A DNA stretch of 60,018 nucleotides, taken from Bordetella parapertussis. GTDB taxonomy: Bacteria; Pseudomonadota; Gammaproteobacteria; Burkholderiales; SG8-41. The notes under the pieces are model-generated. The model was not told where the DNA came from, made no database searches, and saw only the letters and a program-made list of their open reading frames with translations. Shown one piece after another: positions 33,892 through 41,638 of this stretch. The position numbers and the translations under genes are program-made. The number at the start of each line of letters is the position of its first letter. Positions within the stretch are counted from its first letter, which is position 1. The stretch spans positions 1 through 60,018 of the forward strand of contig CAMDRT010000024.1 in assembly GCA_945906815.1 (NCBI GenBank), written 5' to 3'.

Positions 33892-34899
33892 ATGAACAAC
33901 ACGGCTCACGCAGCGGCTGTCGCGCTGCGCAAGGTTGGGCCCGTGCTGTGGCTGATGACGATGGCGGTGCCCGCAACGGCGCAAACCACAGGCTCAGGAC
34001 CGGCTTATCCGGGTAAGCTCATCCGCATTCTGGTGCCGCTGCCGCCGGGCGGGAGCATCGATCTGACCGCTCGCATCATCGCGGAAAAACTGCACGTCGC
34101 TATGGGCCGCGCGGTGGTGGTCGAGAACCGGCCGGGCGCGAGCGGCAACATCGCCACCGAAGCCGTGGCGAGAAGTGCGCCCGACGGCGCTACGTTGCTT
34201 GCAACCAGCACGTCGCACGTTATCAATGCCGGTCTTTTTCCGAAACTGCCGTATCACCCGATCAATGATTTCGCACCGGTGGCACTGATGACCTCCGTGC
34301 ATTTCGCGCTGGTGGTGCATCCCTCGGTGCCTGCGGCCAGCGTCAAGGAATTCATCGCTATTGCAAGAAGCCGGCCGGGCGCCATTACTTTTGCTTCAGC
34401 CGGCAGCGGCGCGCCCCACCATCTGGCGATGGCATTATTGCAATCGATGGCGCGTGTTGAGCTTGCGCATGTACCTTACAAGGGCGCTGGTCAGTTCGTG
34501 CCGGCATTGATGGCGGGTGAAGTGGCATCGGTGATCGGCGCGATCAATTCGCTGCTGCCGCACGTACGCACCGGCAGGCTGCGTTTGCTGGCGATGGCGG
34601 GCAACCGCCGCACGCCGCTGCTGCCCGATGTGCCGACCATAGCCGAAGCCGCGCTGCCCGGTTTTGCGCTCGACAATTGGAGCGGCCTGCTGGCCCCGGC
34701 AGGCACGCCGCGTCCCATCATCGAGCGCCTCAATACCGAAGTGGTCCATGTGCTGCGCGAGCCGCAAATCCGCGAGCGGCTGACAGCGCAGGGAATCGAA
34801 GTGATTCCATCCAGCGCAGACGAATTTCTCGCGGTGCTGAAACTCCAGTTGCTCAAATGGGCAAAGGTGGTCAAAGACGCCGGCATCAGGCTGGAGTAA
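33892..34899 (+). CDS. Bug/TctC-family periplasmic solute receptor (no. 6)
   Basis: Receptor of 335 residues from ATG 33892; an in-frame TTG at 33838 would lengthen the leader unnecessarily. The signal peptide ends near VPATAQ. Motifs are PLPPGGSIDLTAR, NRPGASGNIA and HVPYKGAGQ. The proximal gene of its operon codes for a divergent receptor, so two receptors with different ligands or affinities are expressed together with no enzyme. Confidence 0.91.
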   Translation: MNNTAHAAAVALRKVGPVLWLMTMAVPATAQTTGSGPAYPGKLIRILVPLPPGGSIDLTARIIAEKLHVAMGRAVVVENRPGASGNIATEAVARSAPDGATLLATSTSHVINAGLFPKLPYHPINDFAPVALMTSVHFALVVHPSVPAASVKEFIAIARSRPGAITFASAGSGAPHHLAMALLQSMARVELAHVPYKGAGQFVPALMAGEVASVIGAINSLLPHVRTGRLRLLAMAGNRRTPLLPDVPTIAEAALPGFALDNWSGLLAPAGTPRPIIERLNTEVVHVLREPQIRERLTAQGIEVIPSSADEFLAVLKLQLLKWAKVVKDAGIRLE

Positions 34900-34983
34900 A
34901 CGGTAGCCTAATCGAGTGTGATATTGGCCGCCTTGGCGATGTTCCTGAGGTGTTGAATCTTGTCACGCATGAACAGCCTGGCC

Positions 34984-35973
34984 TTACTCCGCGCGAATTC
35001 CGGCTTCATGCACCACCCGCGTCCACTTCGCGATCTCGGAACGCAAGTACGCATCGAATTCAGCCGGGGTGCTTCCCGCCGGGTCCATGCCTTGCCGCAC
35101 CAGCAACGCGTGTACGTCGCGCATACGCAGCGCATGCATCGCCACGCTATTGAGCTGCAGGATGATCGACTTCGGTGTTGCCACTGGTGCCAGTATTCCG
35201 AACCAGCTTGACGCCTCGTAGCCGGGGACGCCGGATTCGCTGACCGTGGGAATATCTGGCGCTGCGTTGGAGCGCTTGGCCGAAGTCACCGCTAGCGCCC
35301 GGATACGCCCCGCCCTGATCTGGTCGATCGAGCCAGGCAGCGAGGCGAACATGAGTTGCACCTCGCCTGCAATCAGTGCCGGCAGTGCCTGTGCAACACC
35401 CTTATACGGAACCAGTGCGATGTCAAAGTTAGCAGTGCGCTTGAGCAGTTCGGCAGCGAGATGGTTGATGCCATTGACGCCCGCCGCACCATAGTTGAGC
35501 TGACCGGGGCGCGCCGTGGCCAGTGCCATGAGTTCTTTCAGGGTCTTGACCGGGAGCGCGGGGTTGGCGGTGATCGTGACCGGCGCGGTGGCGACCAGCA
35601 CAATCGCGCTAAACCCCGCTGCCGGCGCGTACGGCAGCTTCGGATACAGTGCGGCGTTAACCGCATGACTGCTGCCGATAGACACTAGGGTATAACCATC
35701 CGGCGTCGCCTTGGCGGTGATCTCGGATGCAATGGCGCTGCCGGCGCCGGGGCGGTTATCGACGATGATCTGCTGGCCGAGGCTCTCACTCATGCGCGGC
35801 GCGAGCGTCCGCGCAGCAACGTCCGCGCCACCGCCTACCGGGAAACCCACCAGCATGCGTATCGGCTTGCTCGGGTAGGACGTCTGGGCACGCGCCGGCG
35901 CAGTGATCGCCGCCAACAGCAGTATTACGCATAGTGTATAGACCACAGACATGCGGGACGCTCGGTTAATCAT
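34984..35973 (-). CDS. Bug/TctC-family periplasmic solute receptor (no. 7)
   Basis: Receptor of 329 residues. The ATG at 35973 overlaps the stop of the D-2-hydroxyacid dehydrogenase gene by eight bases; an in-frame ATG at 35952 is an alternative. Signal peptide to APARAQ, then SYPSKPIRMLVGFPVGGGAD, in which the usual PFPPGG is GFPVGG. LVPYKGVAQ follows. Coupling to a hydroxyacid dehydrogenase suggests that its ligand is a 2-hydroxy or 2-keto acid (inference). Confidence 0.91.
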   Translation of the reverse strand: MINRASRMSVVYTLCVILLLAAITAPARAQTSYPSKPIRMLVGFPVGGGADVAARTLAPRMSESLGQQIIVDNRPGAGSAIASEITAKATPDGYTLVSIGSSHAVNAALYPKLPYAPAAGFSAIVLVATAPVTITANPALPVKTLKELMALATARPGQLNYGAAGVNGINHLAAELLKRTANFDIALVPYKGVAQALPALIAGEVQLMFASLPGSIDQIRAGRIRALAVTSAKRSNAAPDIPTVSESGVPGYEASSWFGILAPVATPKSIILQLNSVAMHALRMRDVHALLVRQGMDPAGSTPAEFDAYLRSEIAKWTRVVHEAGIRAE

Positions 35974-36940
35974 AGTCTGTCGCGACCGCCTGAGGCGGCT
36001 GGCCGTCCCATACGCGCCGCATGTTCTTGTAGGCAAAATCGGCGCGGCGAAACCAGGTGTCCCAGGTGGTGCCCGCGCTGTGCGGTGACACCACCACGTT
36101 ATCCAGCTTGAGCAGTGGATTGCCGGGATCGACCGGCTCCTGCTCGAATACGTCGATGCCGGCGCCCGCGATGCACTTTTGCTGCAGCGCTACGAGCAGC
36201 GCCGCTTCATCCACTACCGGCCCGCGGCAGGTGTTGATAAGCAGCGCCGTGGGTTTCATCAGCGCCAGGCGCTGGGCGTTAACCATGTGATGCGTATCCG
36301 CGGTAAGCGGAACGTGGCAGGAGAGGATGTCCGAGGTGCGGAACAGTTCATCGAGCGATACCCGCCGCACATTCAGTTCGCGCTCGCGCTCCGGGGGCAG
36401 TGGAAACTTGTCGTAGTACTGCACGCTCGCGTCGAAGGCTTGCACTCGCCGCGCCACTTTCTGGCCGATATTGCCCAATCCGAGTATGCCCACCACCTTG
36501 TCCGCCATCTCGAAGCTGTTCATGCCGTCGATGGCGGCGGCCCAGCGGCCGTCTTTTACTGCCCGGTCGGCGGCGATGACACGCCGGTAGAGCGACAGCA
36601 TCGTCAGCACGGCATGATCGGCCACTGCCCGCGAGTTCGCGCCGCCGTTGTTGGCGCACGGTATGTTCAGCTCGCGCAACAGTTTAAGATTAATGCTGTC
36701 ATAGCCGGCGGAGAGCAACTGAACCAGGCGCGCCTGGGTGGCCGCGCGTAGTACGCGTTCGCTCAACCTGGCGCGGAACAGCATGATGAAATTGGCGTCT
36801 TTGATGGCTTCCAACTGCGGCGCCTCGGCAGTCTTGCCATCCACCACCAGCGTCGCGAACCCCGCAGGGTTGAACGAGGTGATGGTCTCTACGATGCGCT
36901 GATGCAGCCCATGAAGAAATACGACTTTGGCCTGTGCCAT
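35966..36940 (-). CDS. D-2-hydroxyacid dehydrogenase family protein
   Basis: NAD-dependent enzyme of 324 residues interconverting a D-2-hydroxyacid and its keto acid. The NAD loop is GILGLGNIGQKVARR (near 150). Catalytic residues are Arg in NTCRGPVVDE, Glu in GIDVFEQEPV and His in SPHSAGT. It is first in an operon with Bug receptor 7. An imperfect palindrome (36952-36966) sits just upstream of the ribosome site GGAAA and may be an operator. Substrate unknown. Confidence 0.9.
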   Translation of the reverse strand: MAQAKVVFLHGLHQRIVETITSFNPAGFATLVVDGKTAEAPQLEAIKDANFIMLFRARLSERVLRAATQARLVQLLSAGYDSINLKLLRELNIPCANNGGANSRAVADHAVLTMLSLYRRVIAADRAVKDGRWAAAIDGMNSFEMADKVVGILGLGNIGQKVARRVQAFDASVQYYDKFPLPPERERELNVRRVSLDELFRTSDILSCHVPLTADTHHMVNAQRLALMKPTALLINTCRGPVVDEAALLVALQQKCIAGAGIDVFEQEPVDPGNPLLKLDNVVVSPHSAGTTWDTWFRRADFAYKNMRRVWDGQPPQAVATDYD

Positions 36941-36951
36941 GATTCGTTTCC

Positions 36952-36966
36952 GTATGCAGTGTATAC
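36952..36966. promoter_or_regulatory. Possible operator (GTAT..ATAC palindrome)
   Basis: GTATGCAGTGTATAC, 12 of 15 positions symmetric, lies 12-26 bases before the start of the D-2-hydroxyacid dehydrogenase gene. GntR-family regulators bind sites of this general form. No such regulator gene is in the window. Confidence 0.3.
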
Positions 36967-37185
36967 AACCTCACCAGTGTAACGTTTCCGCAGCAAGTCA
37001 GTATTTTTTGGCTTGCCGGCGGTGGACCCGCCTTCCGCATCCAGCGCAGGATTCGCTGTCACCCAAATTACTTCAAGCACAACGCGCTGCCCCGCTTCAC
37101 CCCGTACCACTAAAAGCTTTTGCGCGTGGCCGGCCTTGCTGCTACATTCACGCTCATATTGTGCAGATTTGTCGAGGAGAACACG

Positions 37186-38193
37186 ATGCGGCACGACTTC
37201 CGCGCCCAGCGGGCGGGCATGAGGATTGCGGCGATTGCCGCCATCGTTTTTCCCGCGGCGGTAGTGGTACTGGCCCCCGTGACAGCTTCTGCACAAGCTT
37301 TTCCCGCGCGCGCCGTGCGTTACGTCCTGCCGTTGCCTGCGGGCAGCGAAACCGATGTGTTTGCGCGCACACTGGCGCGGCAACTCGGCGACACCTGGAA
37401 TCAGCAGGTGTTGGTTGAAAACCGTCCCGGTGGCGGTACCACTATAGGCTCCGACGTGGTGGCCAAGGCCACACCGGATGGCCACACCCTGCTGCACGCG
37501 ATTACCGCACACGCCATCAATGTAACGCTCTACGCCAAACTGCCCTACGACACGCAGAAAGATTTTTCGTGCGTCACGCAGATCGGCAATCTTTATGGGT
37601 TGCTGCTGGCGCATCCCGCCTTTCCGGCGAAGAACGCAGCGCAGTTGATTCAGCTTGCCAAAACGCGCCCGGGCGAGATCAGCTATGCGACCGGCGGCTC
37701 GGGCACGCAGAACCACATTGCGATGGAGGCGCTGCGCGTTGCGGCAGGCATCCATATCCAGCACGTGCCGTATAAAGGCACCAGTCTGGCGATACTCGAT
37801 GTGCTGCCGGGCCGCGTGCCGCTGTTGGCAACGATACTGGCGGAAGCCGTGCCGTACATTCAATCCGGCAAATTGCGCGTGATCGCTGGCACCAGCCCCA
37901 AGCGTGCGCCCTCGTTGCCCGATGTGCCGACCCTCAGTGAAACACTGCCGGCGTATCGCGCCGGTTCCGGCCTGTGGGCCATCGTAATGCGTGCAGGCAC
38001 ATCACCCGCAGTGCTGAGCAGGCTCAACGCCGATATCGTCAAGGCCTTGCAGACGCCCGAGGTGCGCGCACGGCTGACGCAGGCCGACATCGAAATCGTC
38101 GGCTCGCGTCCCGAACAGTGCGATGTTTTTTTGCGCGAACAGATTGCGGTATGGGGCGCTACCGTCAAAGCGTCCGGTGCGCGGGTGGATTAA
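37186..38193 (+). CDS. Bug/TctC-family periplasmic solute receptor (no. 8)
   Basis: Receptor of 335 residues. GAGGAG seven bases before ATG 37186 fixes the start; the frame is open back to 37120. The signal peptide ends TASAQ. The first loop is LPLPAGSETDVFAR, where a Glu-Thr pair replaces the usual Gly-Gly-x-Asp pattern, and HVPYKGTSL follows. It stands alone, divergent from the hydroxyacid dehydrogenase, and ends at a strong bidirectional terminator. Confidence 0.91.
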   Translation: MRHDFRAQRAGMRIAAIAAIVFPAAVVVLAPVTASAQAFPARAVRYVLPLPAGSETDVFARTLARQLGDTWNQQVLVENRPGGGTTIGSDVVAKATPDGHTLLHAITAHAINVTLYAKLPYDTQKDFSCVTQIGNLYGLLLAHPAFPAKNAAQLIQLAKTRPGEISYATGGSGTQNHIAMEALRVAAGIHIQHVPYKGTSLAILDVLPGRVPLLATILAEAVPYIQSGKLRVIAGTSPKRAPSLPDVPTLSETLPAYRAGSGLWAIVMRAGTSPAVLSRLNADIVKALQTPEVRARLTQADIEIVGSRPEQCDVFLREQIAVWGATVKASGARVD

Positions 38194-38250
38194 GGACGCG
38201 GCATGCACCGATACCGATGCGTCGCAGCTTGTTGTGCACATAAGCACATA

Positions 38251-38279
38251 AAAAAAGCCGGGCAAAGCCCGGCTTTTTT
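38251..38279. terminator. Bidirectional Rho-independent terminator
   Basis: GCCGGGC (38257-38263), AAA, GCCCGGC (38267-38273), flanked by six A on the left and six T on the right. It lies between convergent Bug no. 8 and the cold-shock gene and can serve both. Confidence 0.93.
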
Positions 38280-38296
38280 CTACTCCAACTTAAAGC

Positions 38297-38503
38297 TTAA
38301 GCGGCCTGAATGTTGCTCGCCTGCTTTTTGCCTTTGTTGCCGTCGGTGATGTCGAAGGTCACTTTCTGACCTTCTTTCAGGCTTTTGAAGCCTGACATGT
38401 TGATGGCGGAGAAATGTGCGAAGAGATCTTCGCCGCCGCCATCGGGGGTAATAAAGCCAAAGCCTTTTGCATCGTTAAACCATTTCACTGTACCAGTAGC
38501 CAT
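38297..38503 (-). CDS. cspA: Cold-shock protein, CspA family
   Basis: A 68-residue cold-shock domain with [14 protein letters not shown] and LFAHFS, the RNP motifs for single-stranded RNA binding. It is the more canonical of the two copies in this window. A long AT-richer upstream region (38504-38923) would allow the structured 5' leader usual for cspA-type messages. A candidate promoter at 38688-38714 would give a leader of about 180 bases. It shares the terminator at 38251-38279 with Bug no. 8. Confidence 0.94.
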   Translation of the reverse strand: MATGTVKWFNDAKGFGFITPDGGGEDLFAHFSAINMSGFKSLKEGQKVTFDITDGNKGKKQASNIQAA

Positions 38504-38923
38504 TGTGCGCGTTCCTTAAAGATTTAGAGTTGAGGTAATCCGGGGATAAATTCTAAATAACCCCTTCCAATGTTTAGGTCTCAAAGCCTTCCCAAGGACG
38601 AACATCCAACAACTACTGAAAATCCAAACCCTTAGTACTCGGATATCCTGTACGGAAATCCTACTTAGAAATCTAACACCGTCAACCATTGTACCCTAAT
38701 CCTTGTAATGGCAATGCTGCAATTCATTCGTAATATCAAAGATTTGGTGCGTAAGGGCGATTCAAACAGGGTTACTGGCACGAAACCGAGGCCGGCGCGG
38801 CGTTCTCGGCTGGCCGTAGGGCAGGGTTAGCAGCGTAAAATGCGTTTTCGCAGCCTGAGCGCGCACCCGCTTGTGCGTTACGGGCGTTGACAATCACACT
38901 AAATCCTGCTGCCCTGGAGGGCC
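38504..38923. other. Gene-free region between the cold-shock gene and cysteine synthase
   Basis: 420 bases without a supportable ORF. The left part, to about 38760, is noticeably AT-richer than the rest of the window and is probably the cold-shock leader and promoter on the minus strand. The right part holds GTTGACA (38885-38891) with no clear -10 box, and GGAGGG before the cysteine synthase start. Confidence 0.6.
38688..38714 (-). promoter_or_regulatory. Candidate promoter of the cold-shock gene
   Basis: On the minus strand TTGCCA (38714-38709) and TACAAT (38693-38688) each match consensus at five of six positions. The spacer is 15 bases, shorter than ideal. Transcription would start near 38680. 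Confidence 0.3.
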
Positions 38924-39859
38924 ATGATGAAAATCGCCAATAACGTCACCGATTTGATTGGTAACACGCCGCTGGTGCGTATACACCGGCTCGCGCAAGG
39001 CTGCGCGGGTGTAGTGCTCGCGAAGCTCGAATTTCAGAATCCAGGGCACAGCGTCAAGGACCGCATCGGCTTGTCGATGATCGAGGCCGCCGAGAAAGCC
39101 GGGTTGGTCAAGGCCGACACTATTTTTCTGGAGCCGACCAGCGGCAATACCGGCATTGGTCTTGCGATGGTATGCGCGGCGCGCGGCTACAAATGTACCA
39201 TCGTCATGCCCGATACCATGAGCAAGGAGCGTCGCATCCTGCTGCGCGCGTACGGCGCAGAATTGGTGCTCACGCCGGGCGCTGAACGTATGCCAGGCGC
39301 GATCAAAAAAGCCGAAGCAATGGCTGCCGCTGATGCGCGCTACCTGATTCCGCAGCAGTTTGAAAATCCCGCCAATCCGGCAGTGCATCGCGCCACTACC
39401 GCTGAGGAAATCTGGCGTGATACCGAGGGCAAGGCAGATATTCTGATTTCGGGCATAGGCACCGGCGGCACCATCACCGGCGTGGGCGAAGTGCTGAAGG
39501 CGCGCAAGCCCTCGTTTCAGTGTGTGGCGGTGGAGCCGGACGCCTCGCCGGTGCTGTCAGGCGGGCAGGCCGGCCCGCATCCTATGCAGGGCATAGGGGC
39601 CGGCTTCATACCCCAAGTGCTCAATACTAAAATTTACGACGAAGTTGTGCGCGTGAAAAACGACGATGCCATGACGATGGCGCGGCGCATGGCCAAGGAG
39701 GAGGGCCTGCTGGTGGGTATATCGTCGGGCGCGGCGATGTGGGCGGCAGTGGAAGTCGCCAGGCGCGAGTCGAGCAAAGGCAAGCTGATCGTGGTGATTA
39801 TTCCGTCGTTTGGCGAGCGCTATCTGAGCACGCCGTTGTTCGCGGGGCTGGCGGACTAA
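38924..39859 (+). CDS. cysK: Cysteine synthase (O-acetylserine sulfhydrylase)
   Basis: PLP enzyme of 311 residues making cysteine from O-acetylserine and sulfide. The PLP lysine is K45 in NPGHSVKDR, the substrate loop is PTSGNTG (near 72), and the phosphate loop is [10 protein letters not shown] (near 178). Length and the sequence [16 protein letters not shown] near the end fit CysK rather than CysM or cystathionine synthase. Start at the first of two ATG codons after GGAGGG. Its stop overlaps that of the convergent FKBP gene. Confidence 0.92.
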   Translation: MMKIANNVTDLIGNTPLVRIHRLAQGCAGVVLAKLEFQNPGHSVKDRIGLSMIEAAEKAGLVKADTIFLEPTSGNTGIGLAMVCAARGYKCTIVMPDTMSKERRILLRAYGAELVLTPGAERMPGAIKKAEAMAAADARYLIPQQFENPANPAVHRATTAEEIWRDTEGKADILISGIGTGGTITGVGEVLKARKPSFQCVAVEPDASPVLSGGQAGPHPMQGIGAGFIPQVLNTKIYDEVVRVKNDDAMTMARRMAKEEGLLVGISSGAAMWAAVEVARRESSKGKLIVVIIPSFGERYLSTPLFAGLAD

Positions 39860-40194
39860 GTCGTAGCCAACAGTTCCACTTCAAACACCAGTGTCGCGTT
39901 GGGCGGAATCACGCCGCCCGCGCCGCGCGCGCCGTAGCCGAGTTCGGGCGGAATCGTCAGCTTGCGCGTGCCACCGACTTTCATGCCTTGCACGCCTTCA
40001 TCCCAGCCTTTGATCACGCGTCCGCCGCCGAGCGGAAATACAAACGGATCATCGCGGTCTTTGCTGGAGTCAAATTTTTCACCGCTGGTGAGCCAGCCGG
40101 TATAGTGGACCGTGACATCCTGTCCCGCGGCCGCTTCGGCGCCGCTGCCAACTGTGATGTCTTCGATGATGAGTCCGCTGGTGGTGGTGACCAT
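39856..40194 (-). CDS. FKBP-type peptidyl-prolyl isomerase
   Basis: Single FKBP domain of 112 residues, cytosolic. [39 protein letters not shown] and [14 protein letters not shown] are the classic active-site strands, with Trp of IKGWD at the pocket base. I start at ATG 40194, preceded by AAGGAAT; a start at 40245 would add an unrelated leader. It is convergent with cysK, stops overlapping. Confidence 0.93.
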   Translation of the reverse strand: MVTTTSGLIIEDITVGSGAEAAAGQDVTVHYTGWLTSGEKFDSSKDRDDPFVFPLGGGRVIKGWDEGVQGMKVGGTRKLTIPPELGYGARGAGGVIPPNATLVFEVELLATT

Positions 40195-40424
40195 GACGAT
40201 TCCTTGTGAGTAGGTGTTGTAAACGGCGGGTATTATGCCTGCCATCGCCGCGTACGGCTACGCTCGCTCGAGTCGATGGCTGAGTCGCGCCTGCCGGTAA
40301 GTTTGCAGTAAGTTGGCTTTGAGACACTTAGCACTTGCATCACTTCACGGTCCTCGTTAAATCGGGGTGCCGCAGCGATCCCGCTGGGAGTCGTGCTCGA
40401 AAACAAACTTTCGTGGAGATTCTG

Positions 40425-40610
40425 TTGACCCAACTGATTAGCGTTATTTTCTCGTTGTTCATGGCAGGCATTGCGTACGCTGCTGAAATTGCTGATGCCC
40501 CGATACCCGAACCCAACTACGTGGGCATTATTATTTTTCTGGCGCTGATGTTTGGCTGCGGCGGCTGGTTCCTGTGGAAAGTGATGACCAAGAAGAGCGA
40601 CGATCAATAG
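40425..40610 (+). CDS. Small membrane protein, unknown function
   Basis: Starting at TTG 40425, after GTGGAG, this encodes 61 residues. The first 20 resemble a signal peptide (SVIFSLFMAGIAYA/A), followed by ADAPIPEPNYVG, one membrane helix (about 33-52) and a basic end KVMTKKSDDQ. An in-frame ATG at 40335 would add 30 polar residues in front of the signal, which is unlikely. A strong terminator follows at 40635-40664, supporting a real single-gene transcript. I do not recognise a named family. Confidence 0.65.
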   Translation: MTQLISVIFSLFMAGIAYAAEIADAPIPEPNYVGIIIFLALMFGCGGWFLWKVMTKKSDDQ

Positions 40611-40634
40611 CAACACGCCTCATCGTCCTGCGAA

Positions 40635-40664
40635 AAACGCGCCCGCTACAGGCGCGTTTTTTTT
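40635..40664 (+). terminator. Rho-independent terminator after the small membrane protein
   Basis: AACGCGCC pairs with GGCGCGTT around the loop CGCTACA, followed by a run of T to 40664. Confidence 0.88.
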
Positions 40665-40743
40665 ATGAGATCACCCGCCACCGCGGTTACATAAGCAGCG
40701 TGTAAAATACGGCGTTCAAAATACCGGAAAAAGGGGCGCGGCA

Positions 40744-41151
40744 GTGGGTGCAGTGGCAACGTTGTTGAAGCAGGCGCCGGCGAAATCAAAATCCAGGCTG
40801 CAAGTGCTGGAAAAAGAGCTTTCGGTACTGCGTGCCGAAAATGAACGTCTCAAGCAGGCGCTCGAGCAGACCATGGAGCAATGGGAAACGCTGGATGGTC
40901 CGCAGGTCAGCGCGCTCATTTATCTGTCGCAACCCGAACACGTGCACGCGGCGGCCGCCGACATCGCGCACGGCATTGAAACGCACATCCAGATTGTCGA
41001 ATCCAGTCTGGTATTTTTGCTCAAAACCCAGTACGTGCAGCCGTTTGCGGGGAGCAAGGGCGCTGCTACGCCGGGGCGCGGTAAAAGACCGCAATTTTGT
41101 CTCGCAGCCAAAGGCACGCGTTACCTGCGGGGCCGCGGCTTGCACAAATAG
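40744..41151 (+). CDS. Hypothetical protein with N-terminal coiled coil
   Basis: A 135-residue protein starting at GTG 40744 after AAGGGG. Residues about 18-48 form a heptad-rich coiled coil (RLQVLEKELSVLRAENERL). The middle (52-100) is a compact helical domain containing HVHAAAADIAHGIETH, and the end is basic (PGRGKRPQF then GTRYLRGRG). It may bind DNA or act as a small regulator, but I recognise no family. Confidence 0.6.
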   Translation: MGAVATLLKQAPAKSKSRLQVLEKELSVLRAENERLKQALEQTMEQWETLDGPQVSALIYLSQPEHVHAAAADIAHGIETHIQIVESSLVFLLKTQYVQPFAGSKGAATPGRGKRPQFCLAAKGTRYLRGRGLHK

Positions 41152-41187
41152 TTATTTAAAAACAAAATCTTACGATAAATTCGTGGC

Positions 41188-41508
41188 ATGGCGCGCAAGT
41201 CACCAGCGTGGCAGGTGTATATCGTGCGCTGCGCTGATGGCACGCTTTATACGGGCGTTGCCATGGATGTGGCGCGGCGCGTCGCCGAGCATAACGGCAT
41301 CAGCCCTAACGGTAAGCGTGCGTTGCGCGAGACTGGCGCGCGCTACACGCGCTCGCGGCGGCCGGTGAAACGAGTTTATCAGGAAGGCGCCACGAATCGT
41401 TCCACGGCGTGTAAACGCGAGTATGTGATCAAGCAACTCAAGCGCCACGAGAAGCTCGCATTGATCGCCGCTGGCTCGCGTATTATTCCTCCCGCGAAGC
41501 GTAAATAA
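41188..41508 (+). CDS. GIY-YIG nuclease-family protein (UPF0213 type)
   Basis: A 106-residue stand-alone GIY-YIG domain: VYIVRCADGTLYTG (10-23) carries the two tyrosine motifs, Arg is in DVARRVAEHN, and Glu is in CKREYVIKQL (near 78). The tail is basic. Such proteins are widespread and their role is not established, though some nick branched DNA. A remnant of another gene follows 10 bases after its stop. Confidence 0.88.
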   Translation: MARKSPAWQVYIVRCADGTLYTGVAMDVARRVAEHNGISPNGKRALRETGARYTRSRRPVKRVYQEGATNRSTACKREYVIKQLKRHEKLALIAAGSRIIPPAKRK

Positions 41509-41518
41509 GGAGGGGCAA

Positions 41519-41629
41519 ATGCTGGATGTCGCAGTGGTGGGCATGGGCTGGTGGGGAACAACACTGGCCACTCTGATCCGCAAGAGTTCCAAGCTGCGCG
41601 TGACCGCAATGGCCGCATGCAATAAGTAG
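41519..41629 (+). pseudogene. Truncated Gfo/Idh/MocA-family oxidoreductase (N-terminus only)
   Basis: A 36-codon ORF after a strong AGGAGG encodes MLDVAVVGMGWWG followed by TTLATLIRKSSKLRV. This is the Rossmann start (GxGxWG) of Gfo/Idh/MocA dehydrogenases, normally 330-400 residues. It stops after MAACNK, and the CoA-transferase gene begins nine bases later. The best explanation is a deletion that removed the rest of the gene and brought the transferase under its ribosome site and promoter. A functional 36-residue peptide is unlikely. Confidence 0.7.
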
Positions 41630-41638
41630 AAGACAGGC

